From Bacillus sp. AFS059628 (GTDB taxonomy: Bacteria; Bacillota; Bacilli; Bacillales; Bacillaceae_G), in the NCBI RefSeq assembly GCF_002571225.1, contig NZ_NVEC01000055.1:1-39802 (forward strand): 39,802 bases of DNA, given 5' to 3'. Of the stretch, positions 8,158 through 16,417 are shown piece by piece (position 1 is the stretch's first letter; each line of letters begins with the position of its first letter). Below the pieces are notes generated by a model that had not been told where the DNA came from, made no database searches, and was given only the letters and a program-made list of their open reading frames with translations. Both the position numbers and the translations under genes were made by a program.

Positions 8158-8598
8158 ATGGATGAAACAGATTTAAAGATTCTTTCTCATCTTCAAGAAA
8201 ATGCACGTTTAAGTATGGTTGAAATAGGAAAACTAGTAGGTTTGAGTTCTCCTTCTGTTACAGAGCGAGTTAGAAGACTAGAAGAACAGGAGGTTATTAC
8301 AAGTTATCGCACGATTGTTAATCCGAAAGAATTAAAAAAACATATTACTGCGTTTGTTTTGATGGAACCAAGGGATTGCAATAAATATAAAAAATTTGCA
8401 ATGGAACATTCAGATGTGGTTGAATGTCACCGTATTGCCGGTATGTATAGTTATCTAACAAAGGTAGTGACGGAATCTGTACATACACTCGAAGACTATA
8501 TTAATTTGTGTTTAGAGTATGGAAAGCCTACAACCTTAATAGTGCTTTCTTCTCCAGTAGAACATAAATCATTTTTTACAGAGAGTGAAAAACTTTAA
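8158..8598 (+). CDS. Lrp/AsnC family transcriptional regulator
   Basis: This 146-residue protein has the two Lrp domains. Residues 1-60 form a winged helix (MDETDLKILSHLQENAR, then GLSSPSVTERVRRLEEQ as recognition helix). Residues about 65-140 form the ligand-binding RAM domain (ITAFVLMEPRD, VVECHRIAGMYSYL). Such proteins sense amino acids as octamers or dimers. Its place between the exporter and the hydrolase/HypE/HypF/aminotransferase genes suggests it senses the amino acid made or exported here. GGGAGG lies nine bases before ATG. A long hairpin separates it from the next gene. Confidence 0.95.
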   Translation: MDETDLKILSHLQENARLSMVEIGKLVGLSSPSVTERVRRLEEQEVITSYRTIVNPKELKKHITAFVLMEPRDCNKYKKFAMEHSDVVECHRIAGMYSYLTKVVTESVHTLEDYINLCLEYGKPTTLIVLSSPVEHKSFFTESEKL

Positions 8599-8632
8599 TT
8601 ACATATGAGAGATTATTCTAAATAAAAAGCGT

Positions 8633-8679
8633 AAAATTAATGCCTAATGGGAAATAGAGTCCTATTAGGTATTAATTTT
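8633..8679 (+). terminator. Terminator-like hairpin after the Lrp gene
   Basis: AAAATTAATGCCTAAT (8633-8648) pairs with 8664-8679 with one mismatch across a 15-base loop. The A/T-rich outer stem makes it a plausible terminator for the regulator's transcript. Confidence 0.65.
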
Positions 8680-8717
8680 CAGAAAATTATTTAGAAAATT
8701 TAGATAAAAAATAATAT

Positions 8718-8747
8718 TTGACATATTCTTACTACTGGTGGAATAAT
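8718..8747 (+). promoter_or_regulatory. Sigma-A type promoter for the hydrolase gene
   Basis: TTGACA at 8718-8723 and AATAAT at 8742-8747 are separated by 18 bases. A clear GGAGGT ribosome binding site precedes ATG 8802. Confidence 0.6.
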
Positions 8748-8801
8748 GAACATTGTATTTTAGAAAAATTAAATTCTTAGTTAATTGGAGGTAGGAATAT
8801 T

Positions 8802-9383
8802 ATGAAATATGCAGTGCTTACAAATGACTTACAGTACGATTTGGTTAATAAAAATGAGGATAGAATTGCAGCTGTGGAGGAGTTTACGCCTAAAATGGTG
8901 TCTTTCTTAGATACTATGAGAGAAAATGATGTTTCTATTGTTCACCTACAGTTAATTAACTTAGAAGATGATCCAAAAGCTGAACGATATGGTGATTTTT
9001 TACCAGTCACAAAGGGATCTAAGGGTGCAGAAATCTTACCTGAGTTTCTTCATGAAAAAGATATTATTATTGAGAAAAATAAGGATAGTGGTTTTTTTGA
9101 GACAAATCTTGATGAAACCTTAAAAAATTTGGGAGTAGATACAATTATTATTACGGGTATGCAGACTCAAATTTGTGTACAAACAACTGCAGCAGATGGA
9201 TTTTTCCGTGGTTATAATGTAATCGTACCAGAAGACGCGGTTGTTTCAGCGAAGGCTGAAGATAAAGAACGGGCTTTAAAGTGGTTAGGTTCATATTGTG
9301 CAAAGATTATGAGTATCGAGGAAATCTGTAATTCGATTTCTAAAAATGAAGATATTTCTTTTGATGGAGTTGCAATTCCGTAA
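8802..9383 (+). CDS. Isochorismatase-fold cysteine hydrolase
   Basis: This 193-residue member of the isochorismatase-like/nicotinamidase superfamily shows the catalytic triad: Asp9 in LTNDLQYD, Lys92 in IEKNKDSGFF, and nucleophile Cys125 in TQICVQTTAADGFFRGY. The EDAVVSAKAED stretch after the Cys is also typical. Because the nucleophilic Cys is present, it should cleave a C-N bond, as nicotinamidase, N-carbamoylsarcosine amidase and ureidoacrylate amidohydrolase do, rather than act like true isochorismatase, which lacks this Cys. The substrate cannot be read from sequence. Next to HypF and HypE, which handle carbamoyl and cyano groups, a carbamoyl or amide compound is an attractive guess. A hairpin separates it from hypE. 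Confidence 0.9.
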   Translation: MKYAVLTNDLQYDLVNKNEDRIAAVEEFTPKMVSFLDTMRENDVSIVHLQLINLEDDPKAERYGDFLPVTKGSKGAEILPEFLHEKDIIIEKNKDSGFFETNLDETLKNLGVDTIIITGMQTQICVQTTAADGFFRGYNVIVPEDAVVSAKAEDKERALKWLGSYCAKIMSIEEICNSISKNEDISFDGVAIP

Positions 9384-9396
9384 GTAAATACGTTGT

Positions 9397-9434
9397 AATA
9401 TCACTTGTTCTATGTAGCAAGTGATATTATTTTT
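9397..9434 (+). terminator. Terminator between hydrolase and hypE
   Basis: AATATCACTTG (9397-9407) pairs perfectly with 9418-9428 and is followed by ATTTTT. It would partly uncouple hypE-hypF expression from the hydrolase. Some read-through is likely because I see no strong promoter between it and the hypE start. Confidence 0.8.
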
Positions 9435-9465
9435 CAAAAATAAAAATGAAAAGGAGTTTTAATTC

Positions 9466-10494
9466 ATGAAATTAACTAAAGATTTAGAAAATATAATTTT
9501 AGACCATGGAACAGGAGGCCTATTGAGTCATGATTTAATTAGCTCAATTATTACCGCAAAACTAGAAGATGTTCATCTTGGAAAAATGGAGGATAGTGCC
9601 ATTCTTGAGGTAAGTAGTAGAAGGTTGGCGATGACAACGGACTCTTTTGTTATTGATCCTATTTTTTTTGGTGAGGGGAATATAGGTAAAGTAGCAGTTT
9701 GTGGGACGGTTAATGATTTAGCGGTTAGTGGTGCAAAACCACTTTATCTTTCATTGGCGTTAGTACTAGAAGAAGGTTTTCCAATTAAAGATTTGGAAGA
9801 AATATTGGATTCTATAAGAGAAACAGCGAAAGAAGCTGGCGTGTATATTGTTGCCGGAGATACAAAAGTTGTTAAAAAAGGTGAAGTAGACAAAATCTTT
9901 ATCAATACAACTGGAATAGGAGTTTTTGAAGGAGATGTATCACCATTTTCGGTAAACTCTATTCAAGAAGGTGACGATATCATTATAACAGGACAACTAG
10001 GAAACCATAGTATACATATCCTTTCTATAAGAGAAGGATTAGGATTTGAACAGAGAATAAATAGTGATTGTGCACCATTAAATCATATGATTTCAGAGTT
10101 AAAAAACCATTTTGGTGATTCTATACATTGTATGCGAGATATTACAAGAGGCGGTTTAGGTACAGTTTTAAATGAAGTCTCAGAAACAATTAATACCGGA
10201 ATAAAAATACAAGAAAAAGAGATTCCTATGTTAGCAGAAACCATTATGGCTGCCGATATGTTAGGTGTTAATCCAATGTATCTAGCCAATGAGGGTAATG
10301 TTTGTATGTTTGTGTCTCCAGAGGTAAGCGAGGAAGTCGTGAGAGTACTACAAAATACTAAATATGGTAAAGAAGCTGCAGTAATTGGTAAAGTTACTCA
10401 AACACAAGATAGACAAGTACTAATGGAAGCAAAATCAGGTGAATTGAAACTCATTGAGTTATTATATGGGGCAGAATTACCTCGATTATGTTAG
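9466..10494 (+). CDS. hypE: HypE-type carbamoyl dehydratase
   Basis: In hydrogenase maturation HypE receives a carbamoyl group from HypF on its C-terminal cysteine and dehydrates it with ATP to a protein thiocyanate, the cyano donor. This 342-residue protein fits the family throughout. It has DHGTGG at residues 13-18, TDSFVIDPIFF, GKVAVCGTVNDLAVSGAKP, the ATP-binding VAGDTKVVKKGEVDKIFINT, and RDITRGGLGTVLNE. It ends in PRLC, the counterpart of the canonical PRIC, so the acceptor Cys342 is kept. The ribosome binding site is AAAAGGAG. hypF follows after 10 bases. No hypA, B, C or D and no hydrogenase gene is in the window, so the cyano group probably goes elsewhere. Confidence 0.95.
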   Translation: MKLTKDLENIILDHGTGGLLSHDLISSIITAKLEDVHLGKMEDSAILEVSSRRLAMTTDSFVIDPIFFGEGNIGKVAVCGTVNDLAVSGAKPLYLSLALVLEEGFPIKDLEEILDSIRETAKEAGVYIVAGDTKVVKKGEVDKIFINTTGIGVFEGDVSPFSVNSIQEGDDIIITGQLGNHSIHILSIREGLGFEQRINSDCAPLNHMISELKNHFGDSIHCMRDITRGGLGTVLNEVSETINTGIKIQEKEIPMLAETIMAADMLGVNPMYLANEGNVCMFVSPEVSEEVVRVLQNTKYGKEAAVIGKVTQTQDRQVLMEAKSGELKLIELLYGAELPRLC

Positions 10495-10504
10495 GAGACA
10501 ATTT

Positions 10505-12835
10505 ATGAAAAAAGTAATAAATAGATTTATAAAAAAGTATCAAGTTAAAGGTATTGTGCAAGGTGTTGGTTTTAGACCTTTTGTATATAGAATAGCAAAA
10601 AAATATGATCTAAACGGATGGGTGTTAAATGATTCAAATGGAGTGCTGATAGAAGTAGAAGGGGAACAAAATAATATTACTCTTTTTATTCATGATATAG
10701 AATTTAATTCCCCAGAATTGGCTTATGTGCAAGAGGTTAAATTGGTAGAGGAGCAAGAATCTGATAATCGTTATAGCTCTTTTGATATTTTGAGTAGCCA
10801 AAAACATAGTAGTAGGCAAACTTTAATATCTCCTGATACTTATGTATGTAATGAATGTTTAGAAGAATTATTTGATCCAACGAATAGAAGGTATCGCTAT
10901 CCATTTATTAATTGTACAAATTGTGGACCTAGATATTCAATAATAAAAGATATTCCTTATGATAGACCGTATACTACAATGGCAAAATTTCCTATGTGTA
11001 AAGAGTGTGATAAAGAATATAAAGACATATTAGATCGGAGATTCCATGCACAACCAAATGCTTGTTGGAAATGTGGACCACAAGTTCAATTGAAAACAGC
11101 AGATGGTACAAATGTCCCGACTGATAATCCAATAGAAAAAACCATTGATTTGTTGAAAAAGGGGAAAATCCTAGCTATTAAAGGGTTAGGTGGATATCAC
11201 TTAGTTGTAGATCCAATGAATCATGAAGCTGTAAAAGAATTAAGAAAAAGAAAAAAACGGGATGAAAAACCTTTTGCTTTAATGTCATCTCAATTAGATG
11301 ATGTGAAAAATTTTGCTAAAATAACAAAAAACGAAGAAGTTTTATTAGTTTCTAAAGAACGGCCAATTGTGTTATTGAACAAAAAGGATAATCAGTTTAT
11401 TTCTTTAGATGTTGCACCTAATAATAATACCTATGGGGTAATGTTAGCTTATACACCACTTCATCATCTCATATTAAGAGGGAATTTTATTGCATTAATA
11501 GCTACGAGCGCCAATGTTTCTGATGAACCTATTGTATATAAAGATGGAGATGCAATTGAGCAGCTAAAAGGCATTGCAGATTATTATTTAGTACACAATA
11601 GGGAGATATTCACTAGAGTAGATGACTCTATTGTTAGGGCTATTGATTTAGATGATGAAATAACAACACTACAAATAATTCGTCGCGCCAGAGGGTATGT
11701 ACCAAACCCAATTGATTTTAAAGAAGGATCAACTAATGTACTTGCTTTAGGAGCAGAATTAAAGAATACGATTTGCTTAACTAAAGGTGAAAAAGCTTTT
11801 ATTAGTCATCATATTGGCGATTTAAAAAACTATAAAATTTATGAATCATTTAAAAATACTATAGCCCATTTACAAAAAATCTTTGAAATCAGTCCTTCCG
11901 TAATAGCAAGTGATCTTCATCCTGATTTTTATAGTACAAAATATGCATTTGATCAAAAAGCTTTACCAGTTGTACAGGTTCAGCATCATCATGCCCACAT
12001 GGCTTCTTGTATGGTTGATAATCAATTAGATGGTCCTGTTTTAGGAGTTATTTTAGATGGTACGGGTTATGGTGATGATGGGAATATTTGGGGCGGAGAG
12101 TTTTTAATTGGTGATTTTCTTAATTATGAAAGAACGGCATATATTGATTACTTTCAGCTACCAGGCGGTGATAAAGCCGTTAAAGAACCGTATAGAATCG
12201 CTTTAGGAATATTGACGCAAATATATGGTGAACAAGTCAAAGAATTACCAATAAAGATTATTTCAGAGCGAAATAGTTTTGAACTAGATGTACTTATAAA
12301 AATGATTCAAAAAGGAATTAATTCTCCTCTTACTTCAAGTATGGGAAGGCTTTTTGATGCTGTTTCAGCGCTATTGGGTGTCCGTGAAATAATCCAATAT
12401 GAAGGACAGGCTGCTATTGAGTTGGAGCAAGCGATTGATATCAATGGTTCTTCCGATCCTTTATTATCTTATGAAATAGTTGCTTCGAATGGAATTAGAA
12501 AAATTGATATAAAGCCTATGTTTAAAGAGTTGGTATCTTTGATACTTAAAAATAAGTATACCAAGGGTGAATTGAGCTATCGTTTTCATTATACAATGGT
12601 TCAAATGATTACAGAAACCTGTAAACAAATTCGTCAAGAAACAGGGATTAATAAACTAGTTCTTAGTGGGGGAGTATTTTTAAATAAGTTTTTACTTGTA
12701 GAAACATATAAGTCACTTAAGGCTTGTAAATTCGAGGTTTATATGCATAAACAAGTACCTACCAATGATGGGGGAATCTCTCTTGGTCAAGCAGCAATAG
12801 CAGCTCATCGTTATAAAGATATGCATTCAGTATAA
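10505..12835 (+). CDS. hypF: HypF-type carbamoyltransferase
   Basis: I start at ATG 10505 because AGGAGA at 10493-10498, overlapping the hypE stop, is well spaced and the protein then opens with the acylphosphatase domain. The 776 residues contain all four HypF modules. These are an acylphosphatase-like domain (VKGIVQGVGFRPFVYRIA) and four CxxC zinc-finger motifs (CNEC, CTNC, CKEC, CWKC, about 115-195). A YrdC-like carbamoyl-adenylate domain (ILAIKGLGGYHLVVDP, TSANVSDEP) and a Kae1-like transferase domain (VQHHHAHMAS, DGTGYGDDGNIWGGEF, LVLSGGVFLNKF) complete it. HypF makes carbamoyl adenylate from carbamoyl phosphate and ATP and passes the carbamoyl to HypE. Nothing is missing. With hypE it forms a full cyano-forming pair outside any hydrogenase context. 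Confidence 0.96.
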   Translation: MKKVINRFIKKYQVKGIVQGVGFRPFVYRIAKKYDLNGWVLNDSNGVLIEVEGEQNNITLFIHDIEFNSPELAYVQEVKLVEEQESDNRYSSFDILSSQKHSSRQTLISPDTYVCNECLEELFDPTNRRYRYPFINCTNCGPRYSIIKDIPYDRPYTTMAKFPMCKECDKEYKDILDRRFHAQPNACWKCGPQVQLKTADGTNVPTDNPIEKTIDLLKKGKILAIKGLGGYHLVVDPMNHEAVKELRKRKKRDEKPFALMSSQLDDVKNFAKITKNEEVLLVSKERPIVLLNKKDNQFISLDVAPNNNTYGVMLAYTPLHHLILRGNFIALIATSANVSDEPIVYKDGDAIEQLKGIADYYLVHNREIFTRVDDSIVRAIDLDDEITTLQIIRRARGYVPNPIDFKEGSTNVLALGAELKNTICLTKGEKAFISHHIGDLKNYKIYESFKNTIAHLQKIFEISPSVIASDLHPDFYSTKYAFDQKALPVVQVQHHHAHMASCMVDNQLDGPVLGVILDGTGYGDDGNIWGGEFLIGDFLNYERTAYIDYFQLPGGDKAVKEPYRIALGILTQIYGEQVKELPIKIISERNSFELDVLIKMIQKGINSPLTSSMGRLFDAVSALLGVREIIQYEGQAAIELEQAIDINGSSDPLLSYEIVASNGIRKIDIKPMFKELVSLILKNKYTKGELSYRFHYTMVQMITETCKQIRQETGINKLVLSGGVFLNKFLLVETYKSLKACKFEVYMHKQVPTNDGGISLGQAAIAAHRYKDMHSV

Positions 12836-12913
12836 ATTTACAATAGTGATTATATAACTTTTCGTTATTCTTTATAAGGATAGTAAAAATGAAAAATTAG
12901 GAGGAGCTCTTAT

Positions 12914-14188
12914 ATGGTAGTTAGTTCAAAAATGGATATATTTAATGAACTGGAATCCCAAGTTCGAAGTTATAGTAGAAGCTTTCCAACAATCTTTACT
13001 AAGTCTAAAGGATATAAATTATGGGATGTAGATGGAAAAGAGTATATTGACTTTTTCTCAGGTGCTGGGGCTCTTAATTATGGACATAATGATGAAAAAA
13101 TGAAACAAATATTAATAGATTATCTTTTAGAAGATGGTATTATTCATAGTCTTGATATGGGAACAAGTGCTAAAGTGAGTTTTTTAAAGCACTTTAACAA
13201 AATTATTTTGGAACCACGTGATTTAGACTATAAAATTATGTTTCCTGGTCCAACAGGTACAAATTCTGTTGAAAGTGCACTGAAAATTGCTCGAAAAGTG
13301 ACTGGAAGAACTAATATCATAAGTTTTTCTAATGCTTTTCATGGAATGAGTTTAGGATCACTTTCGATAACGAGTAATCATTTTAAGAGAAAAGGTGCTG
13401 GGGTACCACTAAATAATAGTATTATCATGCCGTATGAAAATTATTTAGATTCTCTTAATTCTTTAACATATTTAGAAAAAGTATTAGGTGATAGTGGAAG
13501 TGGGGTGGATTTACCTTCTGCAATTATTCTAGAAACAGTTCAAGGTGAGGGTGGTTTAAATACCGCTAGCCCTCAATGGTTAAAGGGGATTGACGAAATT
13601 TGTAAAAAGTATAATATATTACTGATTATTGATGATATTCAAGCAGGGTGTGGACGTACGGGTACATTTTTTAGCTTTGAACCTGCGAACATTAAACCAG
13701 ACATAATTTGTTTGTCAAAGTCTATAAGTGGCATTGGTCTTCCAATGGCTATTACACTTATTAAACCGGAATATGACAAGTGGGAACCAGGAGAACATAA
13801 TGGAACGTTTCGTGGGAATAATTTAGCATTTTTAGCTGCTACAGAAGCATTGAGTTATTGGCAAGATATAGAGTTTATTAATGCTTTAAAATGGAAGAGT
13901 GAAAAAATAACTAGTTTTCTTAATGGGATTTGTTTGAAATATCCCCAACTTCAAGGAGAAGTAAGAGGAAGAGGGTTTATGCAAGGAATAGCGTGTAATA
14001 CTCTTGGAATAGCTAAAAAGATCTGCTCAGTAGCATTTGAAAATGGTTTAATTATTGAAACATCTGGACCTAGTGATGAAGTTATTAAGTTGTTACCTTC
14101 TTTAACAATAGATTTAGAAGGTTTATGTAAAGGGTTGGAACTGTTAGAAGAGAGTATTTCTACTATTTTAAAAGAGGTAACTCATTAA
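12914..14188 (+). CDS. Class III aminotransferase, EctB-like diaminobutyrate-2-oxoglutarate transaminase
   Basis: This 424-residue fold-type I PLP enzyme closely follows EctB/diaminobutyrate transaminases. It shows [19 protein letters not shown] at the start, then [17 protein letters not shown] and [28 protein letters not shown], the Asp of [16 protein letters not shown] and the PLP lysine (Lys269) in [12 protein letters not shown] follow. [14 protein letters not shown] is also diagnostic. The expected reaction is L-glutamate plus aspartate 4-semialdehyde to 2,4-diaminobutyrate, or the reverse. No ectA or ectC is nearby, so this is not an ectoine operon. It is last in the hypE-hypF unit with a strong AGGAGG-type site, 78 bases after hypF, and is closed by a terminator. 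A diamino acid is thus the likely scaffold for the HypE/HypF-made group. Confidence 0.9.
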   Translation: MVVSSKMDIFNELESQVRSYSRSFPTIFTKSKGYKLWDVDGKEYIDFFSGAGALNYGHNDEKMKQILIDYLLEDGIIHSLDMGTSAKVSFLKHFNKIILEPRDLDYKIMFPGPTGTNSVESALKIARKVTGRTNIISFSNAFHGMSLGSLSITSNHFKRKGAGVPLNNSIIMPYENYLDSLNSLTYLEKVLGDSGSGVDLPSAIILETVQGEGGLNTASPQWLKGIDEICKKYNILLIIDDIQAGCGRTGTFFSFEPANIKPDIICLSKSISGIGLPMAITLIKPEYDKWEPGEHNGTFRGNNLAFLAATEALSYWQDIEFINALKWKSEKITSFLNGICLKYPQLQGEVRGRGFMQGIACNTLGIAKKICSVAFENGLIIETSGPSDEVIKLLPSLTIDLEGLCKGLELLEESISTILKEVTH

Positions 14189-14228
14189 GTTTGAGCGACT
14201 CGCACTTAATTCAAGTTTATATTTAGGT

Positions 14229-14265
14229 ACAAAAAGGACTGCAAGTAATTGCCAGTCCTTTTTGT
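14229..14265 (+). terminator. Terminator closing the HypE/HypF/aminotransferase unit
   Basis: ACAAAAAGGACTG pairs with CAGTCCTTTTTGT across an 11-base loop, followed by more T-rich DNA. It lies 41 bases after the aminotransferase stop. Confidence 0.9.
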
Positions 14266-15208
14266 ATGTTAACTAAGTAACTACTGAGAATGTAATGAGA
14301 AGAAAAAGAACCCTATCGGGTTCTTTTTCAAGGCATATTAACAGTAAGGAGAATCATGAAATGCTACTTCAAATCTTTATTAGGGGAAAGATTTTGAAAA
14401 AGCTTAACATACATCTATTTTTACATAAATGTAAGATATAGTAAATTGATAATCTTTATACTTACTATTATTAATATTCAATTAAGATAGTTAACACTAT
14501 TCGTATAGTGTTAACTGATGTTTAGTGTAGTATACATTTAGAAATCTAGTATTAGATTATAATTTTCTAAAAAGCTAATAGATTTAGCTTTTGAAATTCT
14601 AACTAACATTTAAACCCTTTAATTGAAATTTGGTGCGTAATGACTCTTATAAGCCAAATAAAATAAACAAAGACCCTGTAAAAATACAGGGTCGGATACA
14701 GGGTTAAGGGAACGCATAGTTTCTTAAAAACATAATAGCATATATATTTTGTGTAGCTATATGAGGATTTTGACAAATTTAAGAACAAGACAGAAAATCT
14801 TTAAGAAATTATATTGGTGGAGATATGATTTGGAAGTGAACTGTTTATCTGTTGATATAGATGAAAACTTTGGAGCACCGTGATCAAATTTTCTTTAAAT
14901 AAGGAGTGTAGGTTATTGAGGTAATTGGATCTTTTTGAAAAAGAAAAATGTTTTTCAATTAAAAGAAAAAAGAGACCTTTTGGATGTCTTTTCTTGTGGG
15001 ATACAGCTCACATATTGCTGAATTTGATATGAAATCATAATTCGACTATGAAATAAACAACTTAAGAAATTTTAACATAATATGGACTGAAAAGAATATG
15101 TAATAGTGCATTTTTAGTTTTCAATTGCTTTATTGGATTTAAAAAAGCAGTATAAATAAAAAGGGCATGCAGTCGTATCTGCCGCCCCTTTTAGGAGGAA
15201 TTCAAGAC
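14266..15208. other. Gene-less stretch with several perfect hairpins
   Basis: I see no convincing gene. There are three clean inverted repeats. At 14302-14329, GAAAAAGAACCC pairs with its complement across a 4-base loop and acts as a second terminator. At 14490-14515, GTTAACACTAT pairs across TCGT. At 14672-14693, GACCCTGTA pairs across AAAA. A weaker terminator-like hairpin lies near 14964-14998. Short ORFs here, including a 61-codon one on the minus strand at 14603-14788, lack ribosome binding sites and protein-like composition. The region looks like an eroded island end. Confidence 0.5.
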
Positions 15209-15418
15209 ACCAATAGAACACGTATTGGTAAAAAGGCTCAAAAATAGTATATGTAAAAAGAAAAAGTCCTATACCGAAGGTGGACTGAGCCGTATCTTTA
15301 TTACTTATTTAAAAATTAAATTTCATTCTTTTCAAAATCAGTACGGTAAACATATGGTTTGGAATGAATTTAGAAAAAGTATACATGAAAATGGCAGACA
15401 ACAATTTTGTCGTCTGCC
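15209..15418. other. Cluster of nested inverted repeats, possible structured RNA or element remnant
   Basis: Four pairings are packed into 210 bases. ACCAAT 15209-15214 pairs with ATTGGT 15224-15229. GGCTC 15235-15239 pairs with GAGCC 15287-15291 and encloses AGTCC 15265-15269 with GGACT 15282-15286. GGCAGACAAC 15393-15402 pairs with 15409-15418 with one mismatch. The nesting is directly visible; whether it is RNA or DNA structure is unknown. A 69-codon ORF (15225-15434) overlaps it and is very basic, and I do not count it as a gene. Confidence 0.35.
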
Positions 15419-15671
15419 AGTGCCAATGGACTGAATGAGTTAGTCAATTACTATATATTGCTACCTCATTACCAGAAGAGTGAAGCCGCTAGTTCAAACG
15501 GCTTAAACCTAGTTTGCCTAATAAAGAAAAAATTATGAGTAAAAATTTTGTTTGCTCTATATGAAAAGATAATTAGATATTCATCAGACAAGGATAATAC
15601 AGCATACCTTGAATAGGGTGTAGGAACGAATTAAGGAAAAGAATGTTATTAGGGAAGGGACTGAATCGGGA

Positions 15672-15947
15672 GTGGGAATTTCGGACAGGATTTGGGGAGC
15701 TGTGGTTGCCTTTGGTATTGCGACTAATATCACTGCTTGTATAATGGCATTATACATTCAAAAGTATGAGCTAATGATAAACTACCTTACAAATATTTTA
15801 TTTTTAATAATTATAGCGATAACGTATATGAAGATGAAAATTAACAAGTGGGTGGCGTTAGGATTTACATTAGTTGTAATGGAAAAAGGTATTAAGGCAG
15901 GTTATGACTTCTACACACATGATTACTATGTGTCAGTTGAAGTTTAG
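15672..15947 (+). CDS. Small membrane protein, unknown
   Basis: This 91-residue ORF starts at GTG with a poorly placed upstream purine tract (GGGAAGGGA about 12 bases away). It has three hydrophobic segments at about residues 8-27, 34-51 and 57-72, with Lys-rich turns. I do not recognise a family. Composition is protein-like (WGAVVAFGIATNITACIMAL), which is why I keep it. It stands alone between non-coding DNA and the convergent rap-phr pair. Confidence 0.55.
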   Translation: MGISDRIWGAVVAFGIATNITACIMALYIQKYELMINYLTNILFLIIIAITYMKMKINKWVALGFTLVVMEKGIKAGYDFYTHDYYVSVEV

Positions 15948-16212
15948 TTATCATTGTCTATTGTATATACGAGATGAAAAATTATTATGTTGAGACAAAT
16001 AAATAGCCGCAAAAAATAAGGGTTAGTAGGCGGAATTCTTGTTAATGTATACAATTTTTTGAATAATAGCTATTACAATGCATGTAATATTGTATATAAA
16101 GAGTCGGTAGTTATAATAGTCAGCGTATTTCTATTATTATTTAACAGATTTTCCTAACAGATTCGCCTTCCTTAAGCGTGTACAGAGTGATACGTGAGAG
16201 ATAAATTTTGAC
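15948..16212. other. AT-rich spacer
   Basis: The stretch is 265 bases without a gene. I see no clear promoter, hairpin or coding fragment beyond A/T-rich runs. Confidence 0.4.
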
Positions 16213-16246
16213 ATGTAGAGCCCCTCCGAATGGAGGGGCTCTACAT
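16213..16246 (-). terminator. Strong GC-rich hairpin ending the rap-phr transcript
   Basis: ATGTAGAGCCCCTCC at 16213-16227 pairs perfectly with 16232-16246 across four bases. It lies ten bases past the phr stop. On the minus strand it is followed by only a modest T-rich run, so it may act as a 3' stabiliser as well as a terminator. Confidence 0.75.
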
Positions 16247-16255
16247 ATCCTTACA

Positions 16256-16417
16256 TTAAGTTTGTTGTGGTGCACCACCATGATCGCCAACACTATATGT
16301 GGGAGCGGGGTAATGTCCATGAGTAGCAAACTGATCCGCTTTAGAAAATTGAGAAATTCCCACGGTTAGAACCCCAATAAAAGCAATACCCGATAATAAT
16401 AGGCTGATTTTTTTCAT
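16256..16417 (-). CDS. Phr-type secreted signalling peptide precursor
   Basis: This 53-residue precursor starts at the ATG that shares a base with the rap stop (TAATG), with AAGGAG inside the end of rap. It has a typical export signal (MKKISLLLSGIAFIGVLTVG) and a short tail, QFATHGHYPAPTYSVGDHGG plus APQQT. Phr precursors are secreted, cut to 5-7 residues, re-imported by Opp and bind the cognate Rap. The active piece could be C-terminal (for example around APQQT) or lie around GDHGG; from memory, a pXO1 Phr peptide reads GHTGG. The tail is exactly two 11-residue units (THGHYPAPTYS and VGDHGGAPQQT) of the repeat that builds the protein at 33299-33904. Confidence 0.85.
   Translation of the reverse strand: MKKISLLLSGIAFIGVLTVGISQFSKADQFATHGHYPAPTYSVGDHGGAPQQT

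Noticed and set aside
9466-12835. Hydrogenase maturation operon
   Set aside because: Only hypE and hypF are present. No hypA-D, no hydrogenase subunits and no nickel transport genes are in the window, and the neighbours are amino-acid genes.
12914-14188. Ectoine biosynthesis
   Set aside because: The aminotransferase is EctB-like, but ectA and ectC are missing.
15225-15434. 69-codon ORF
   Set aside because: It overlaps a cluster of inverted repeats, is unusually basic and lacks a ribosome binding site.
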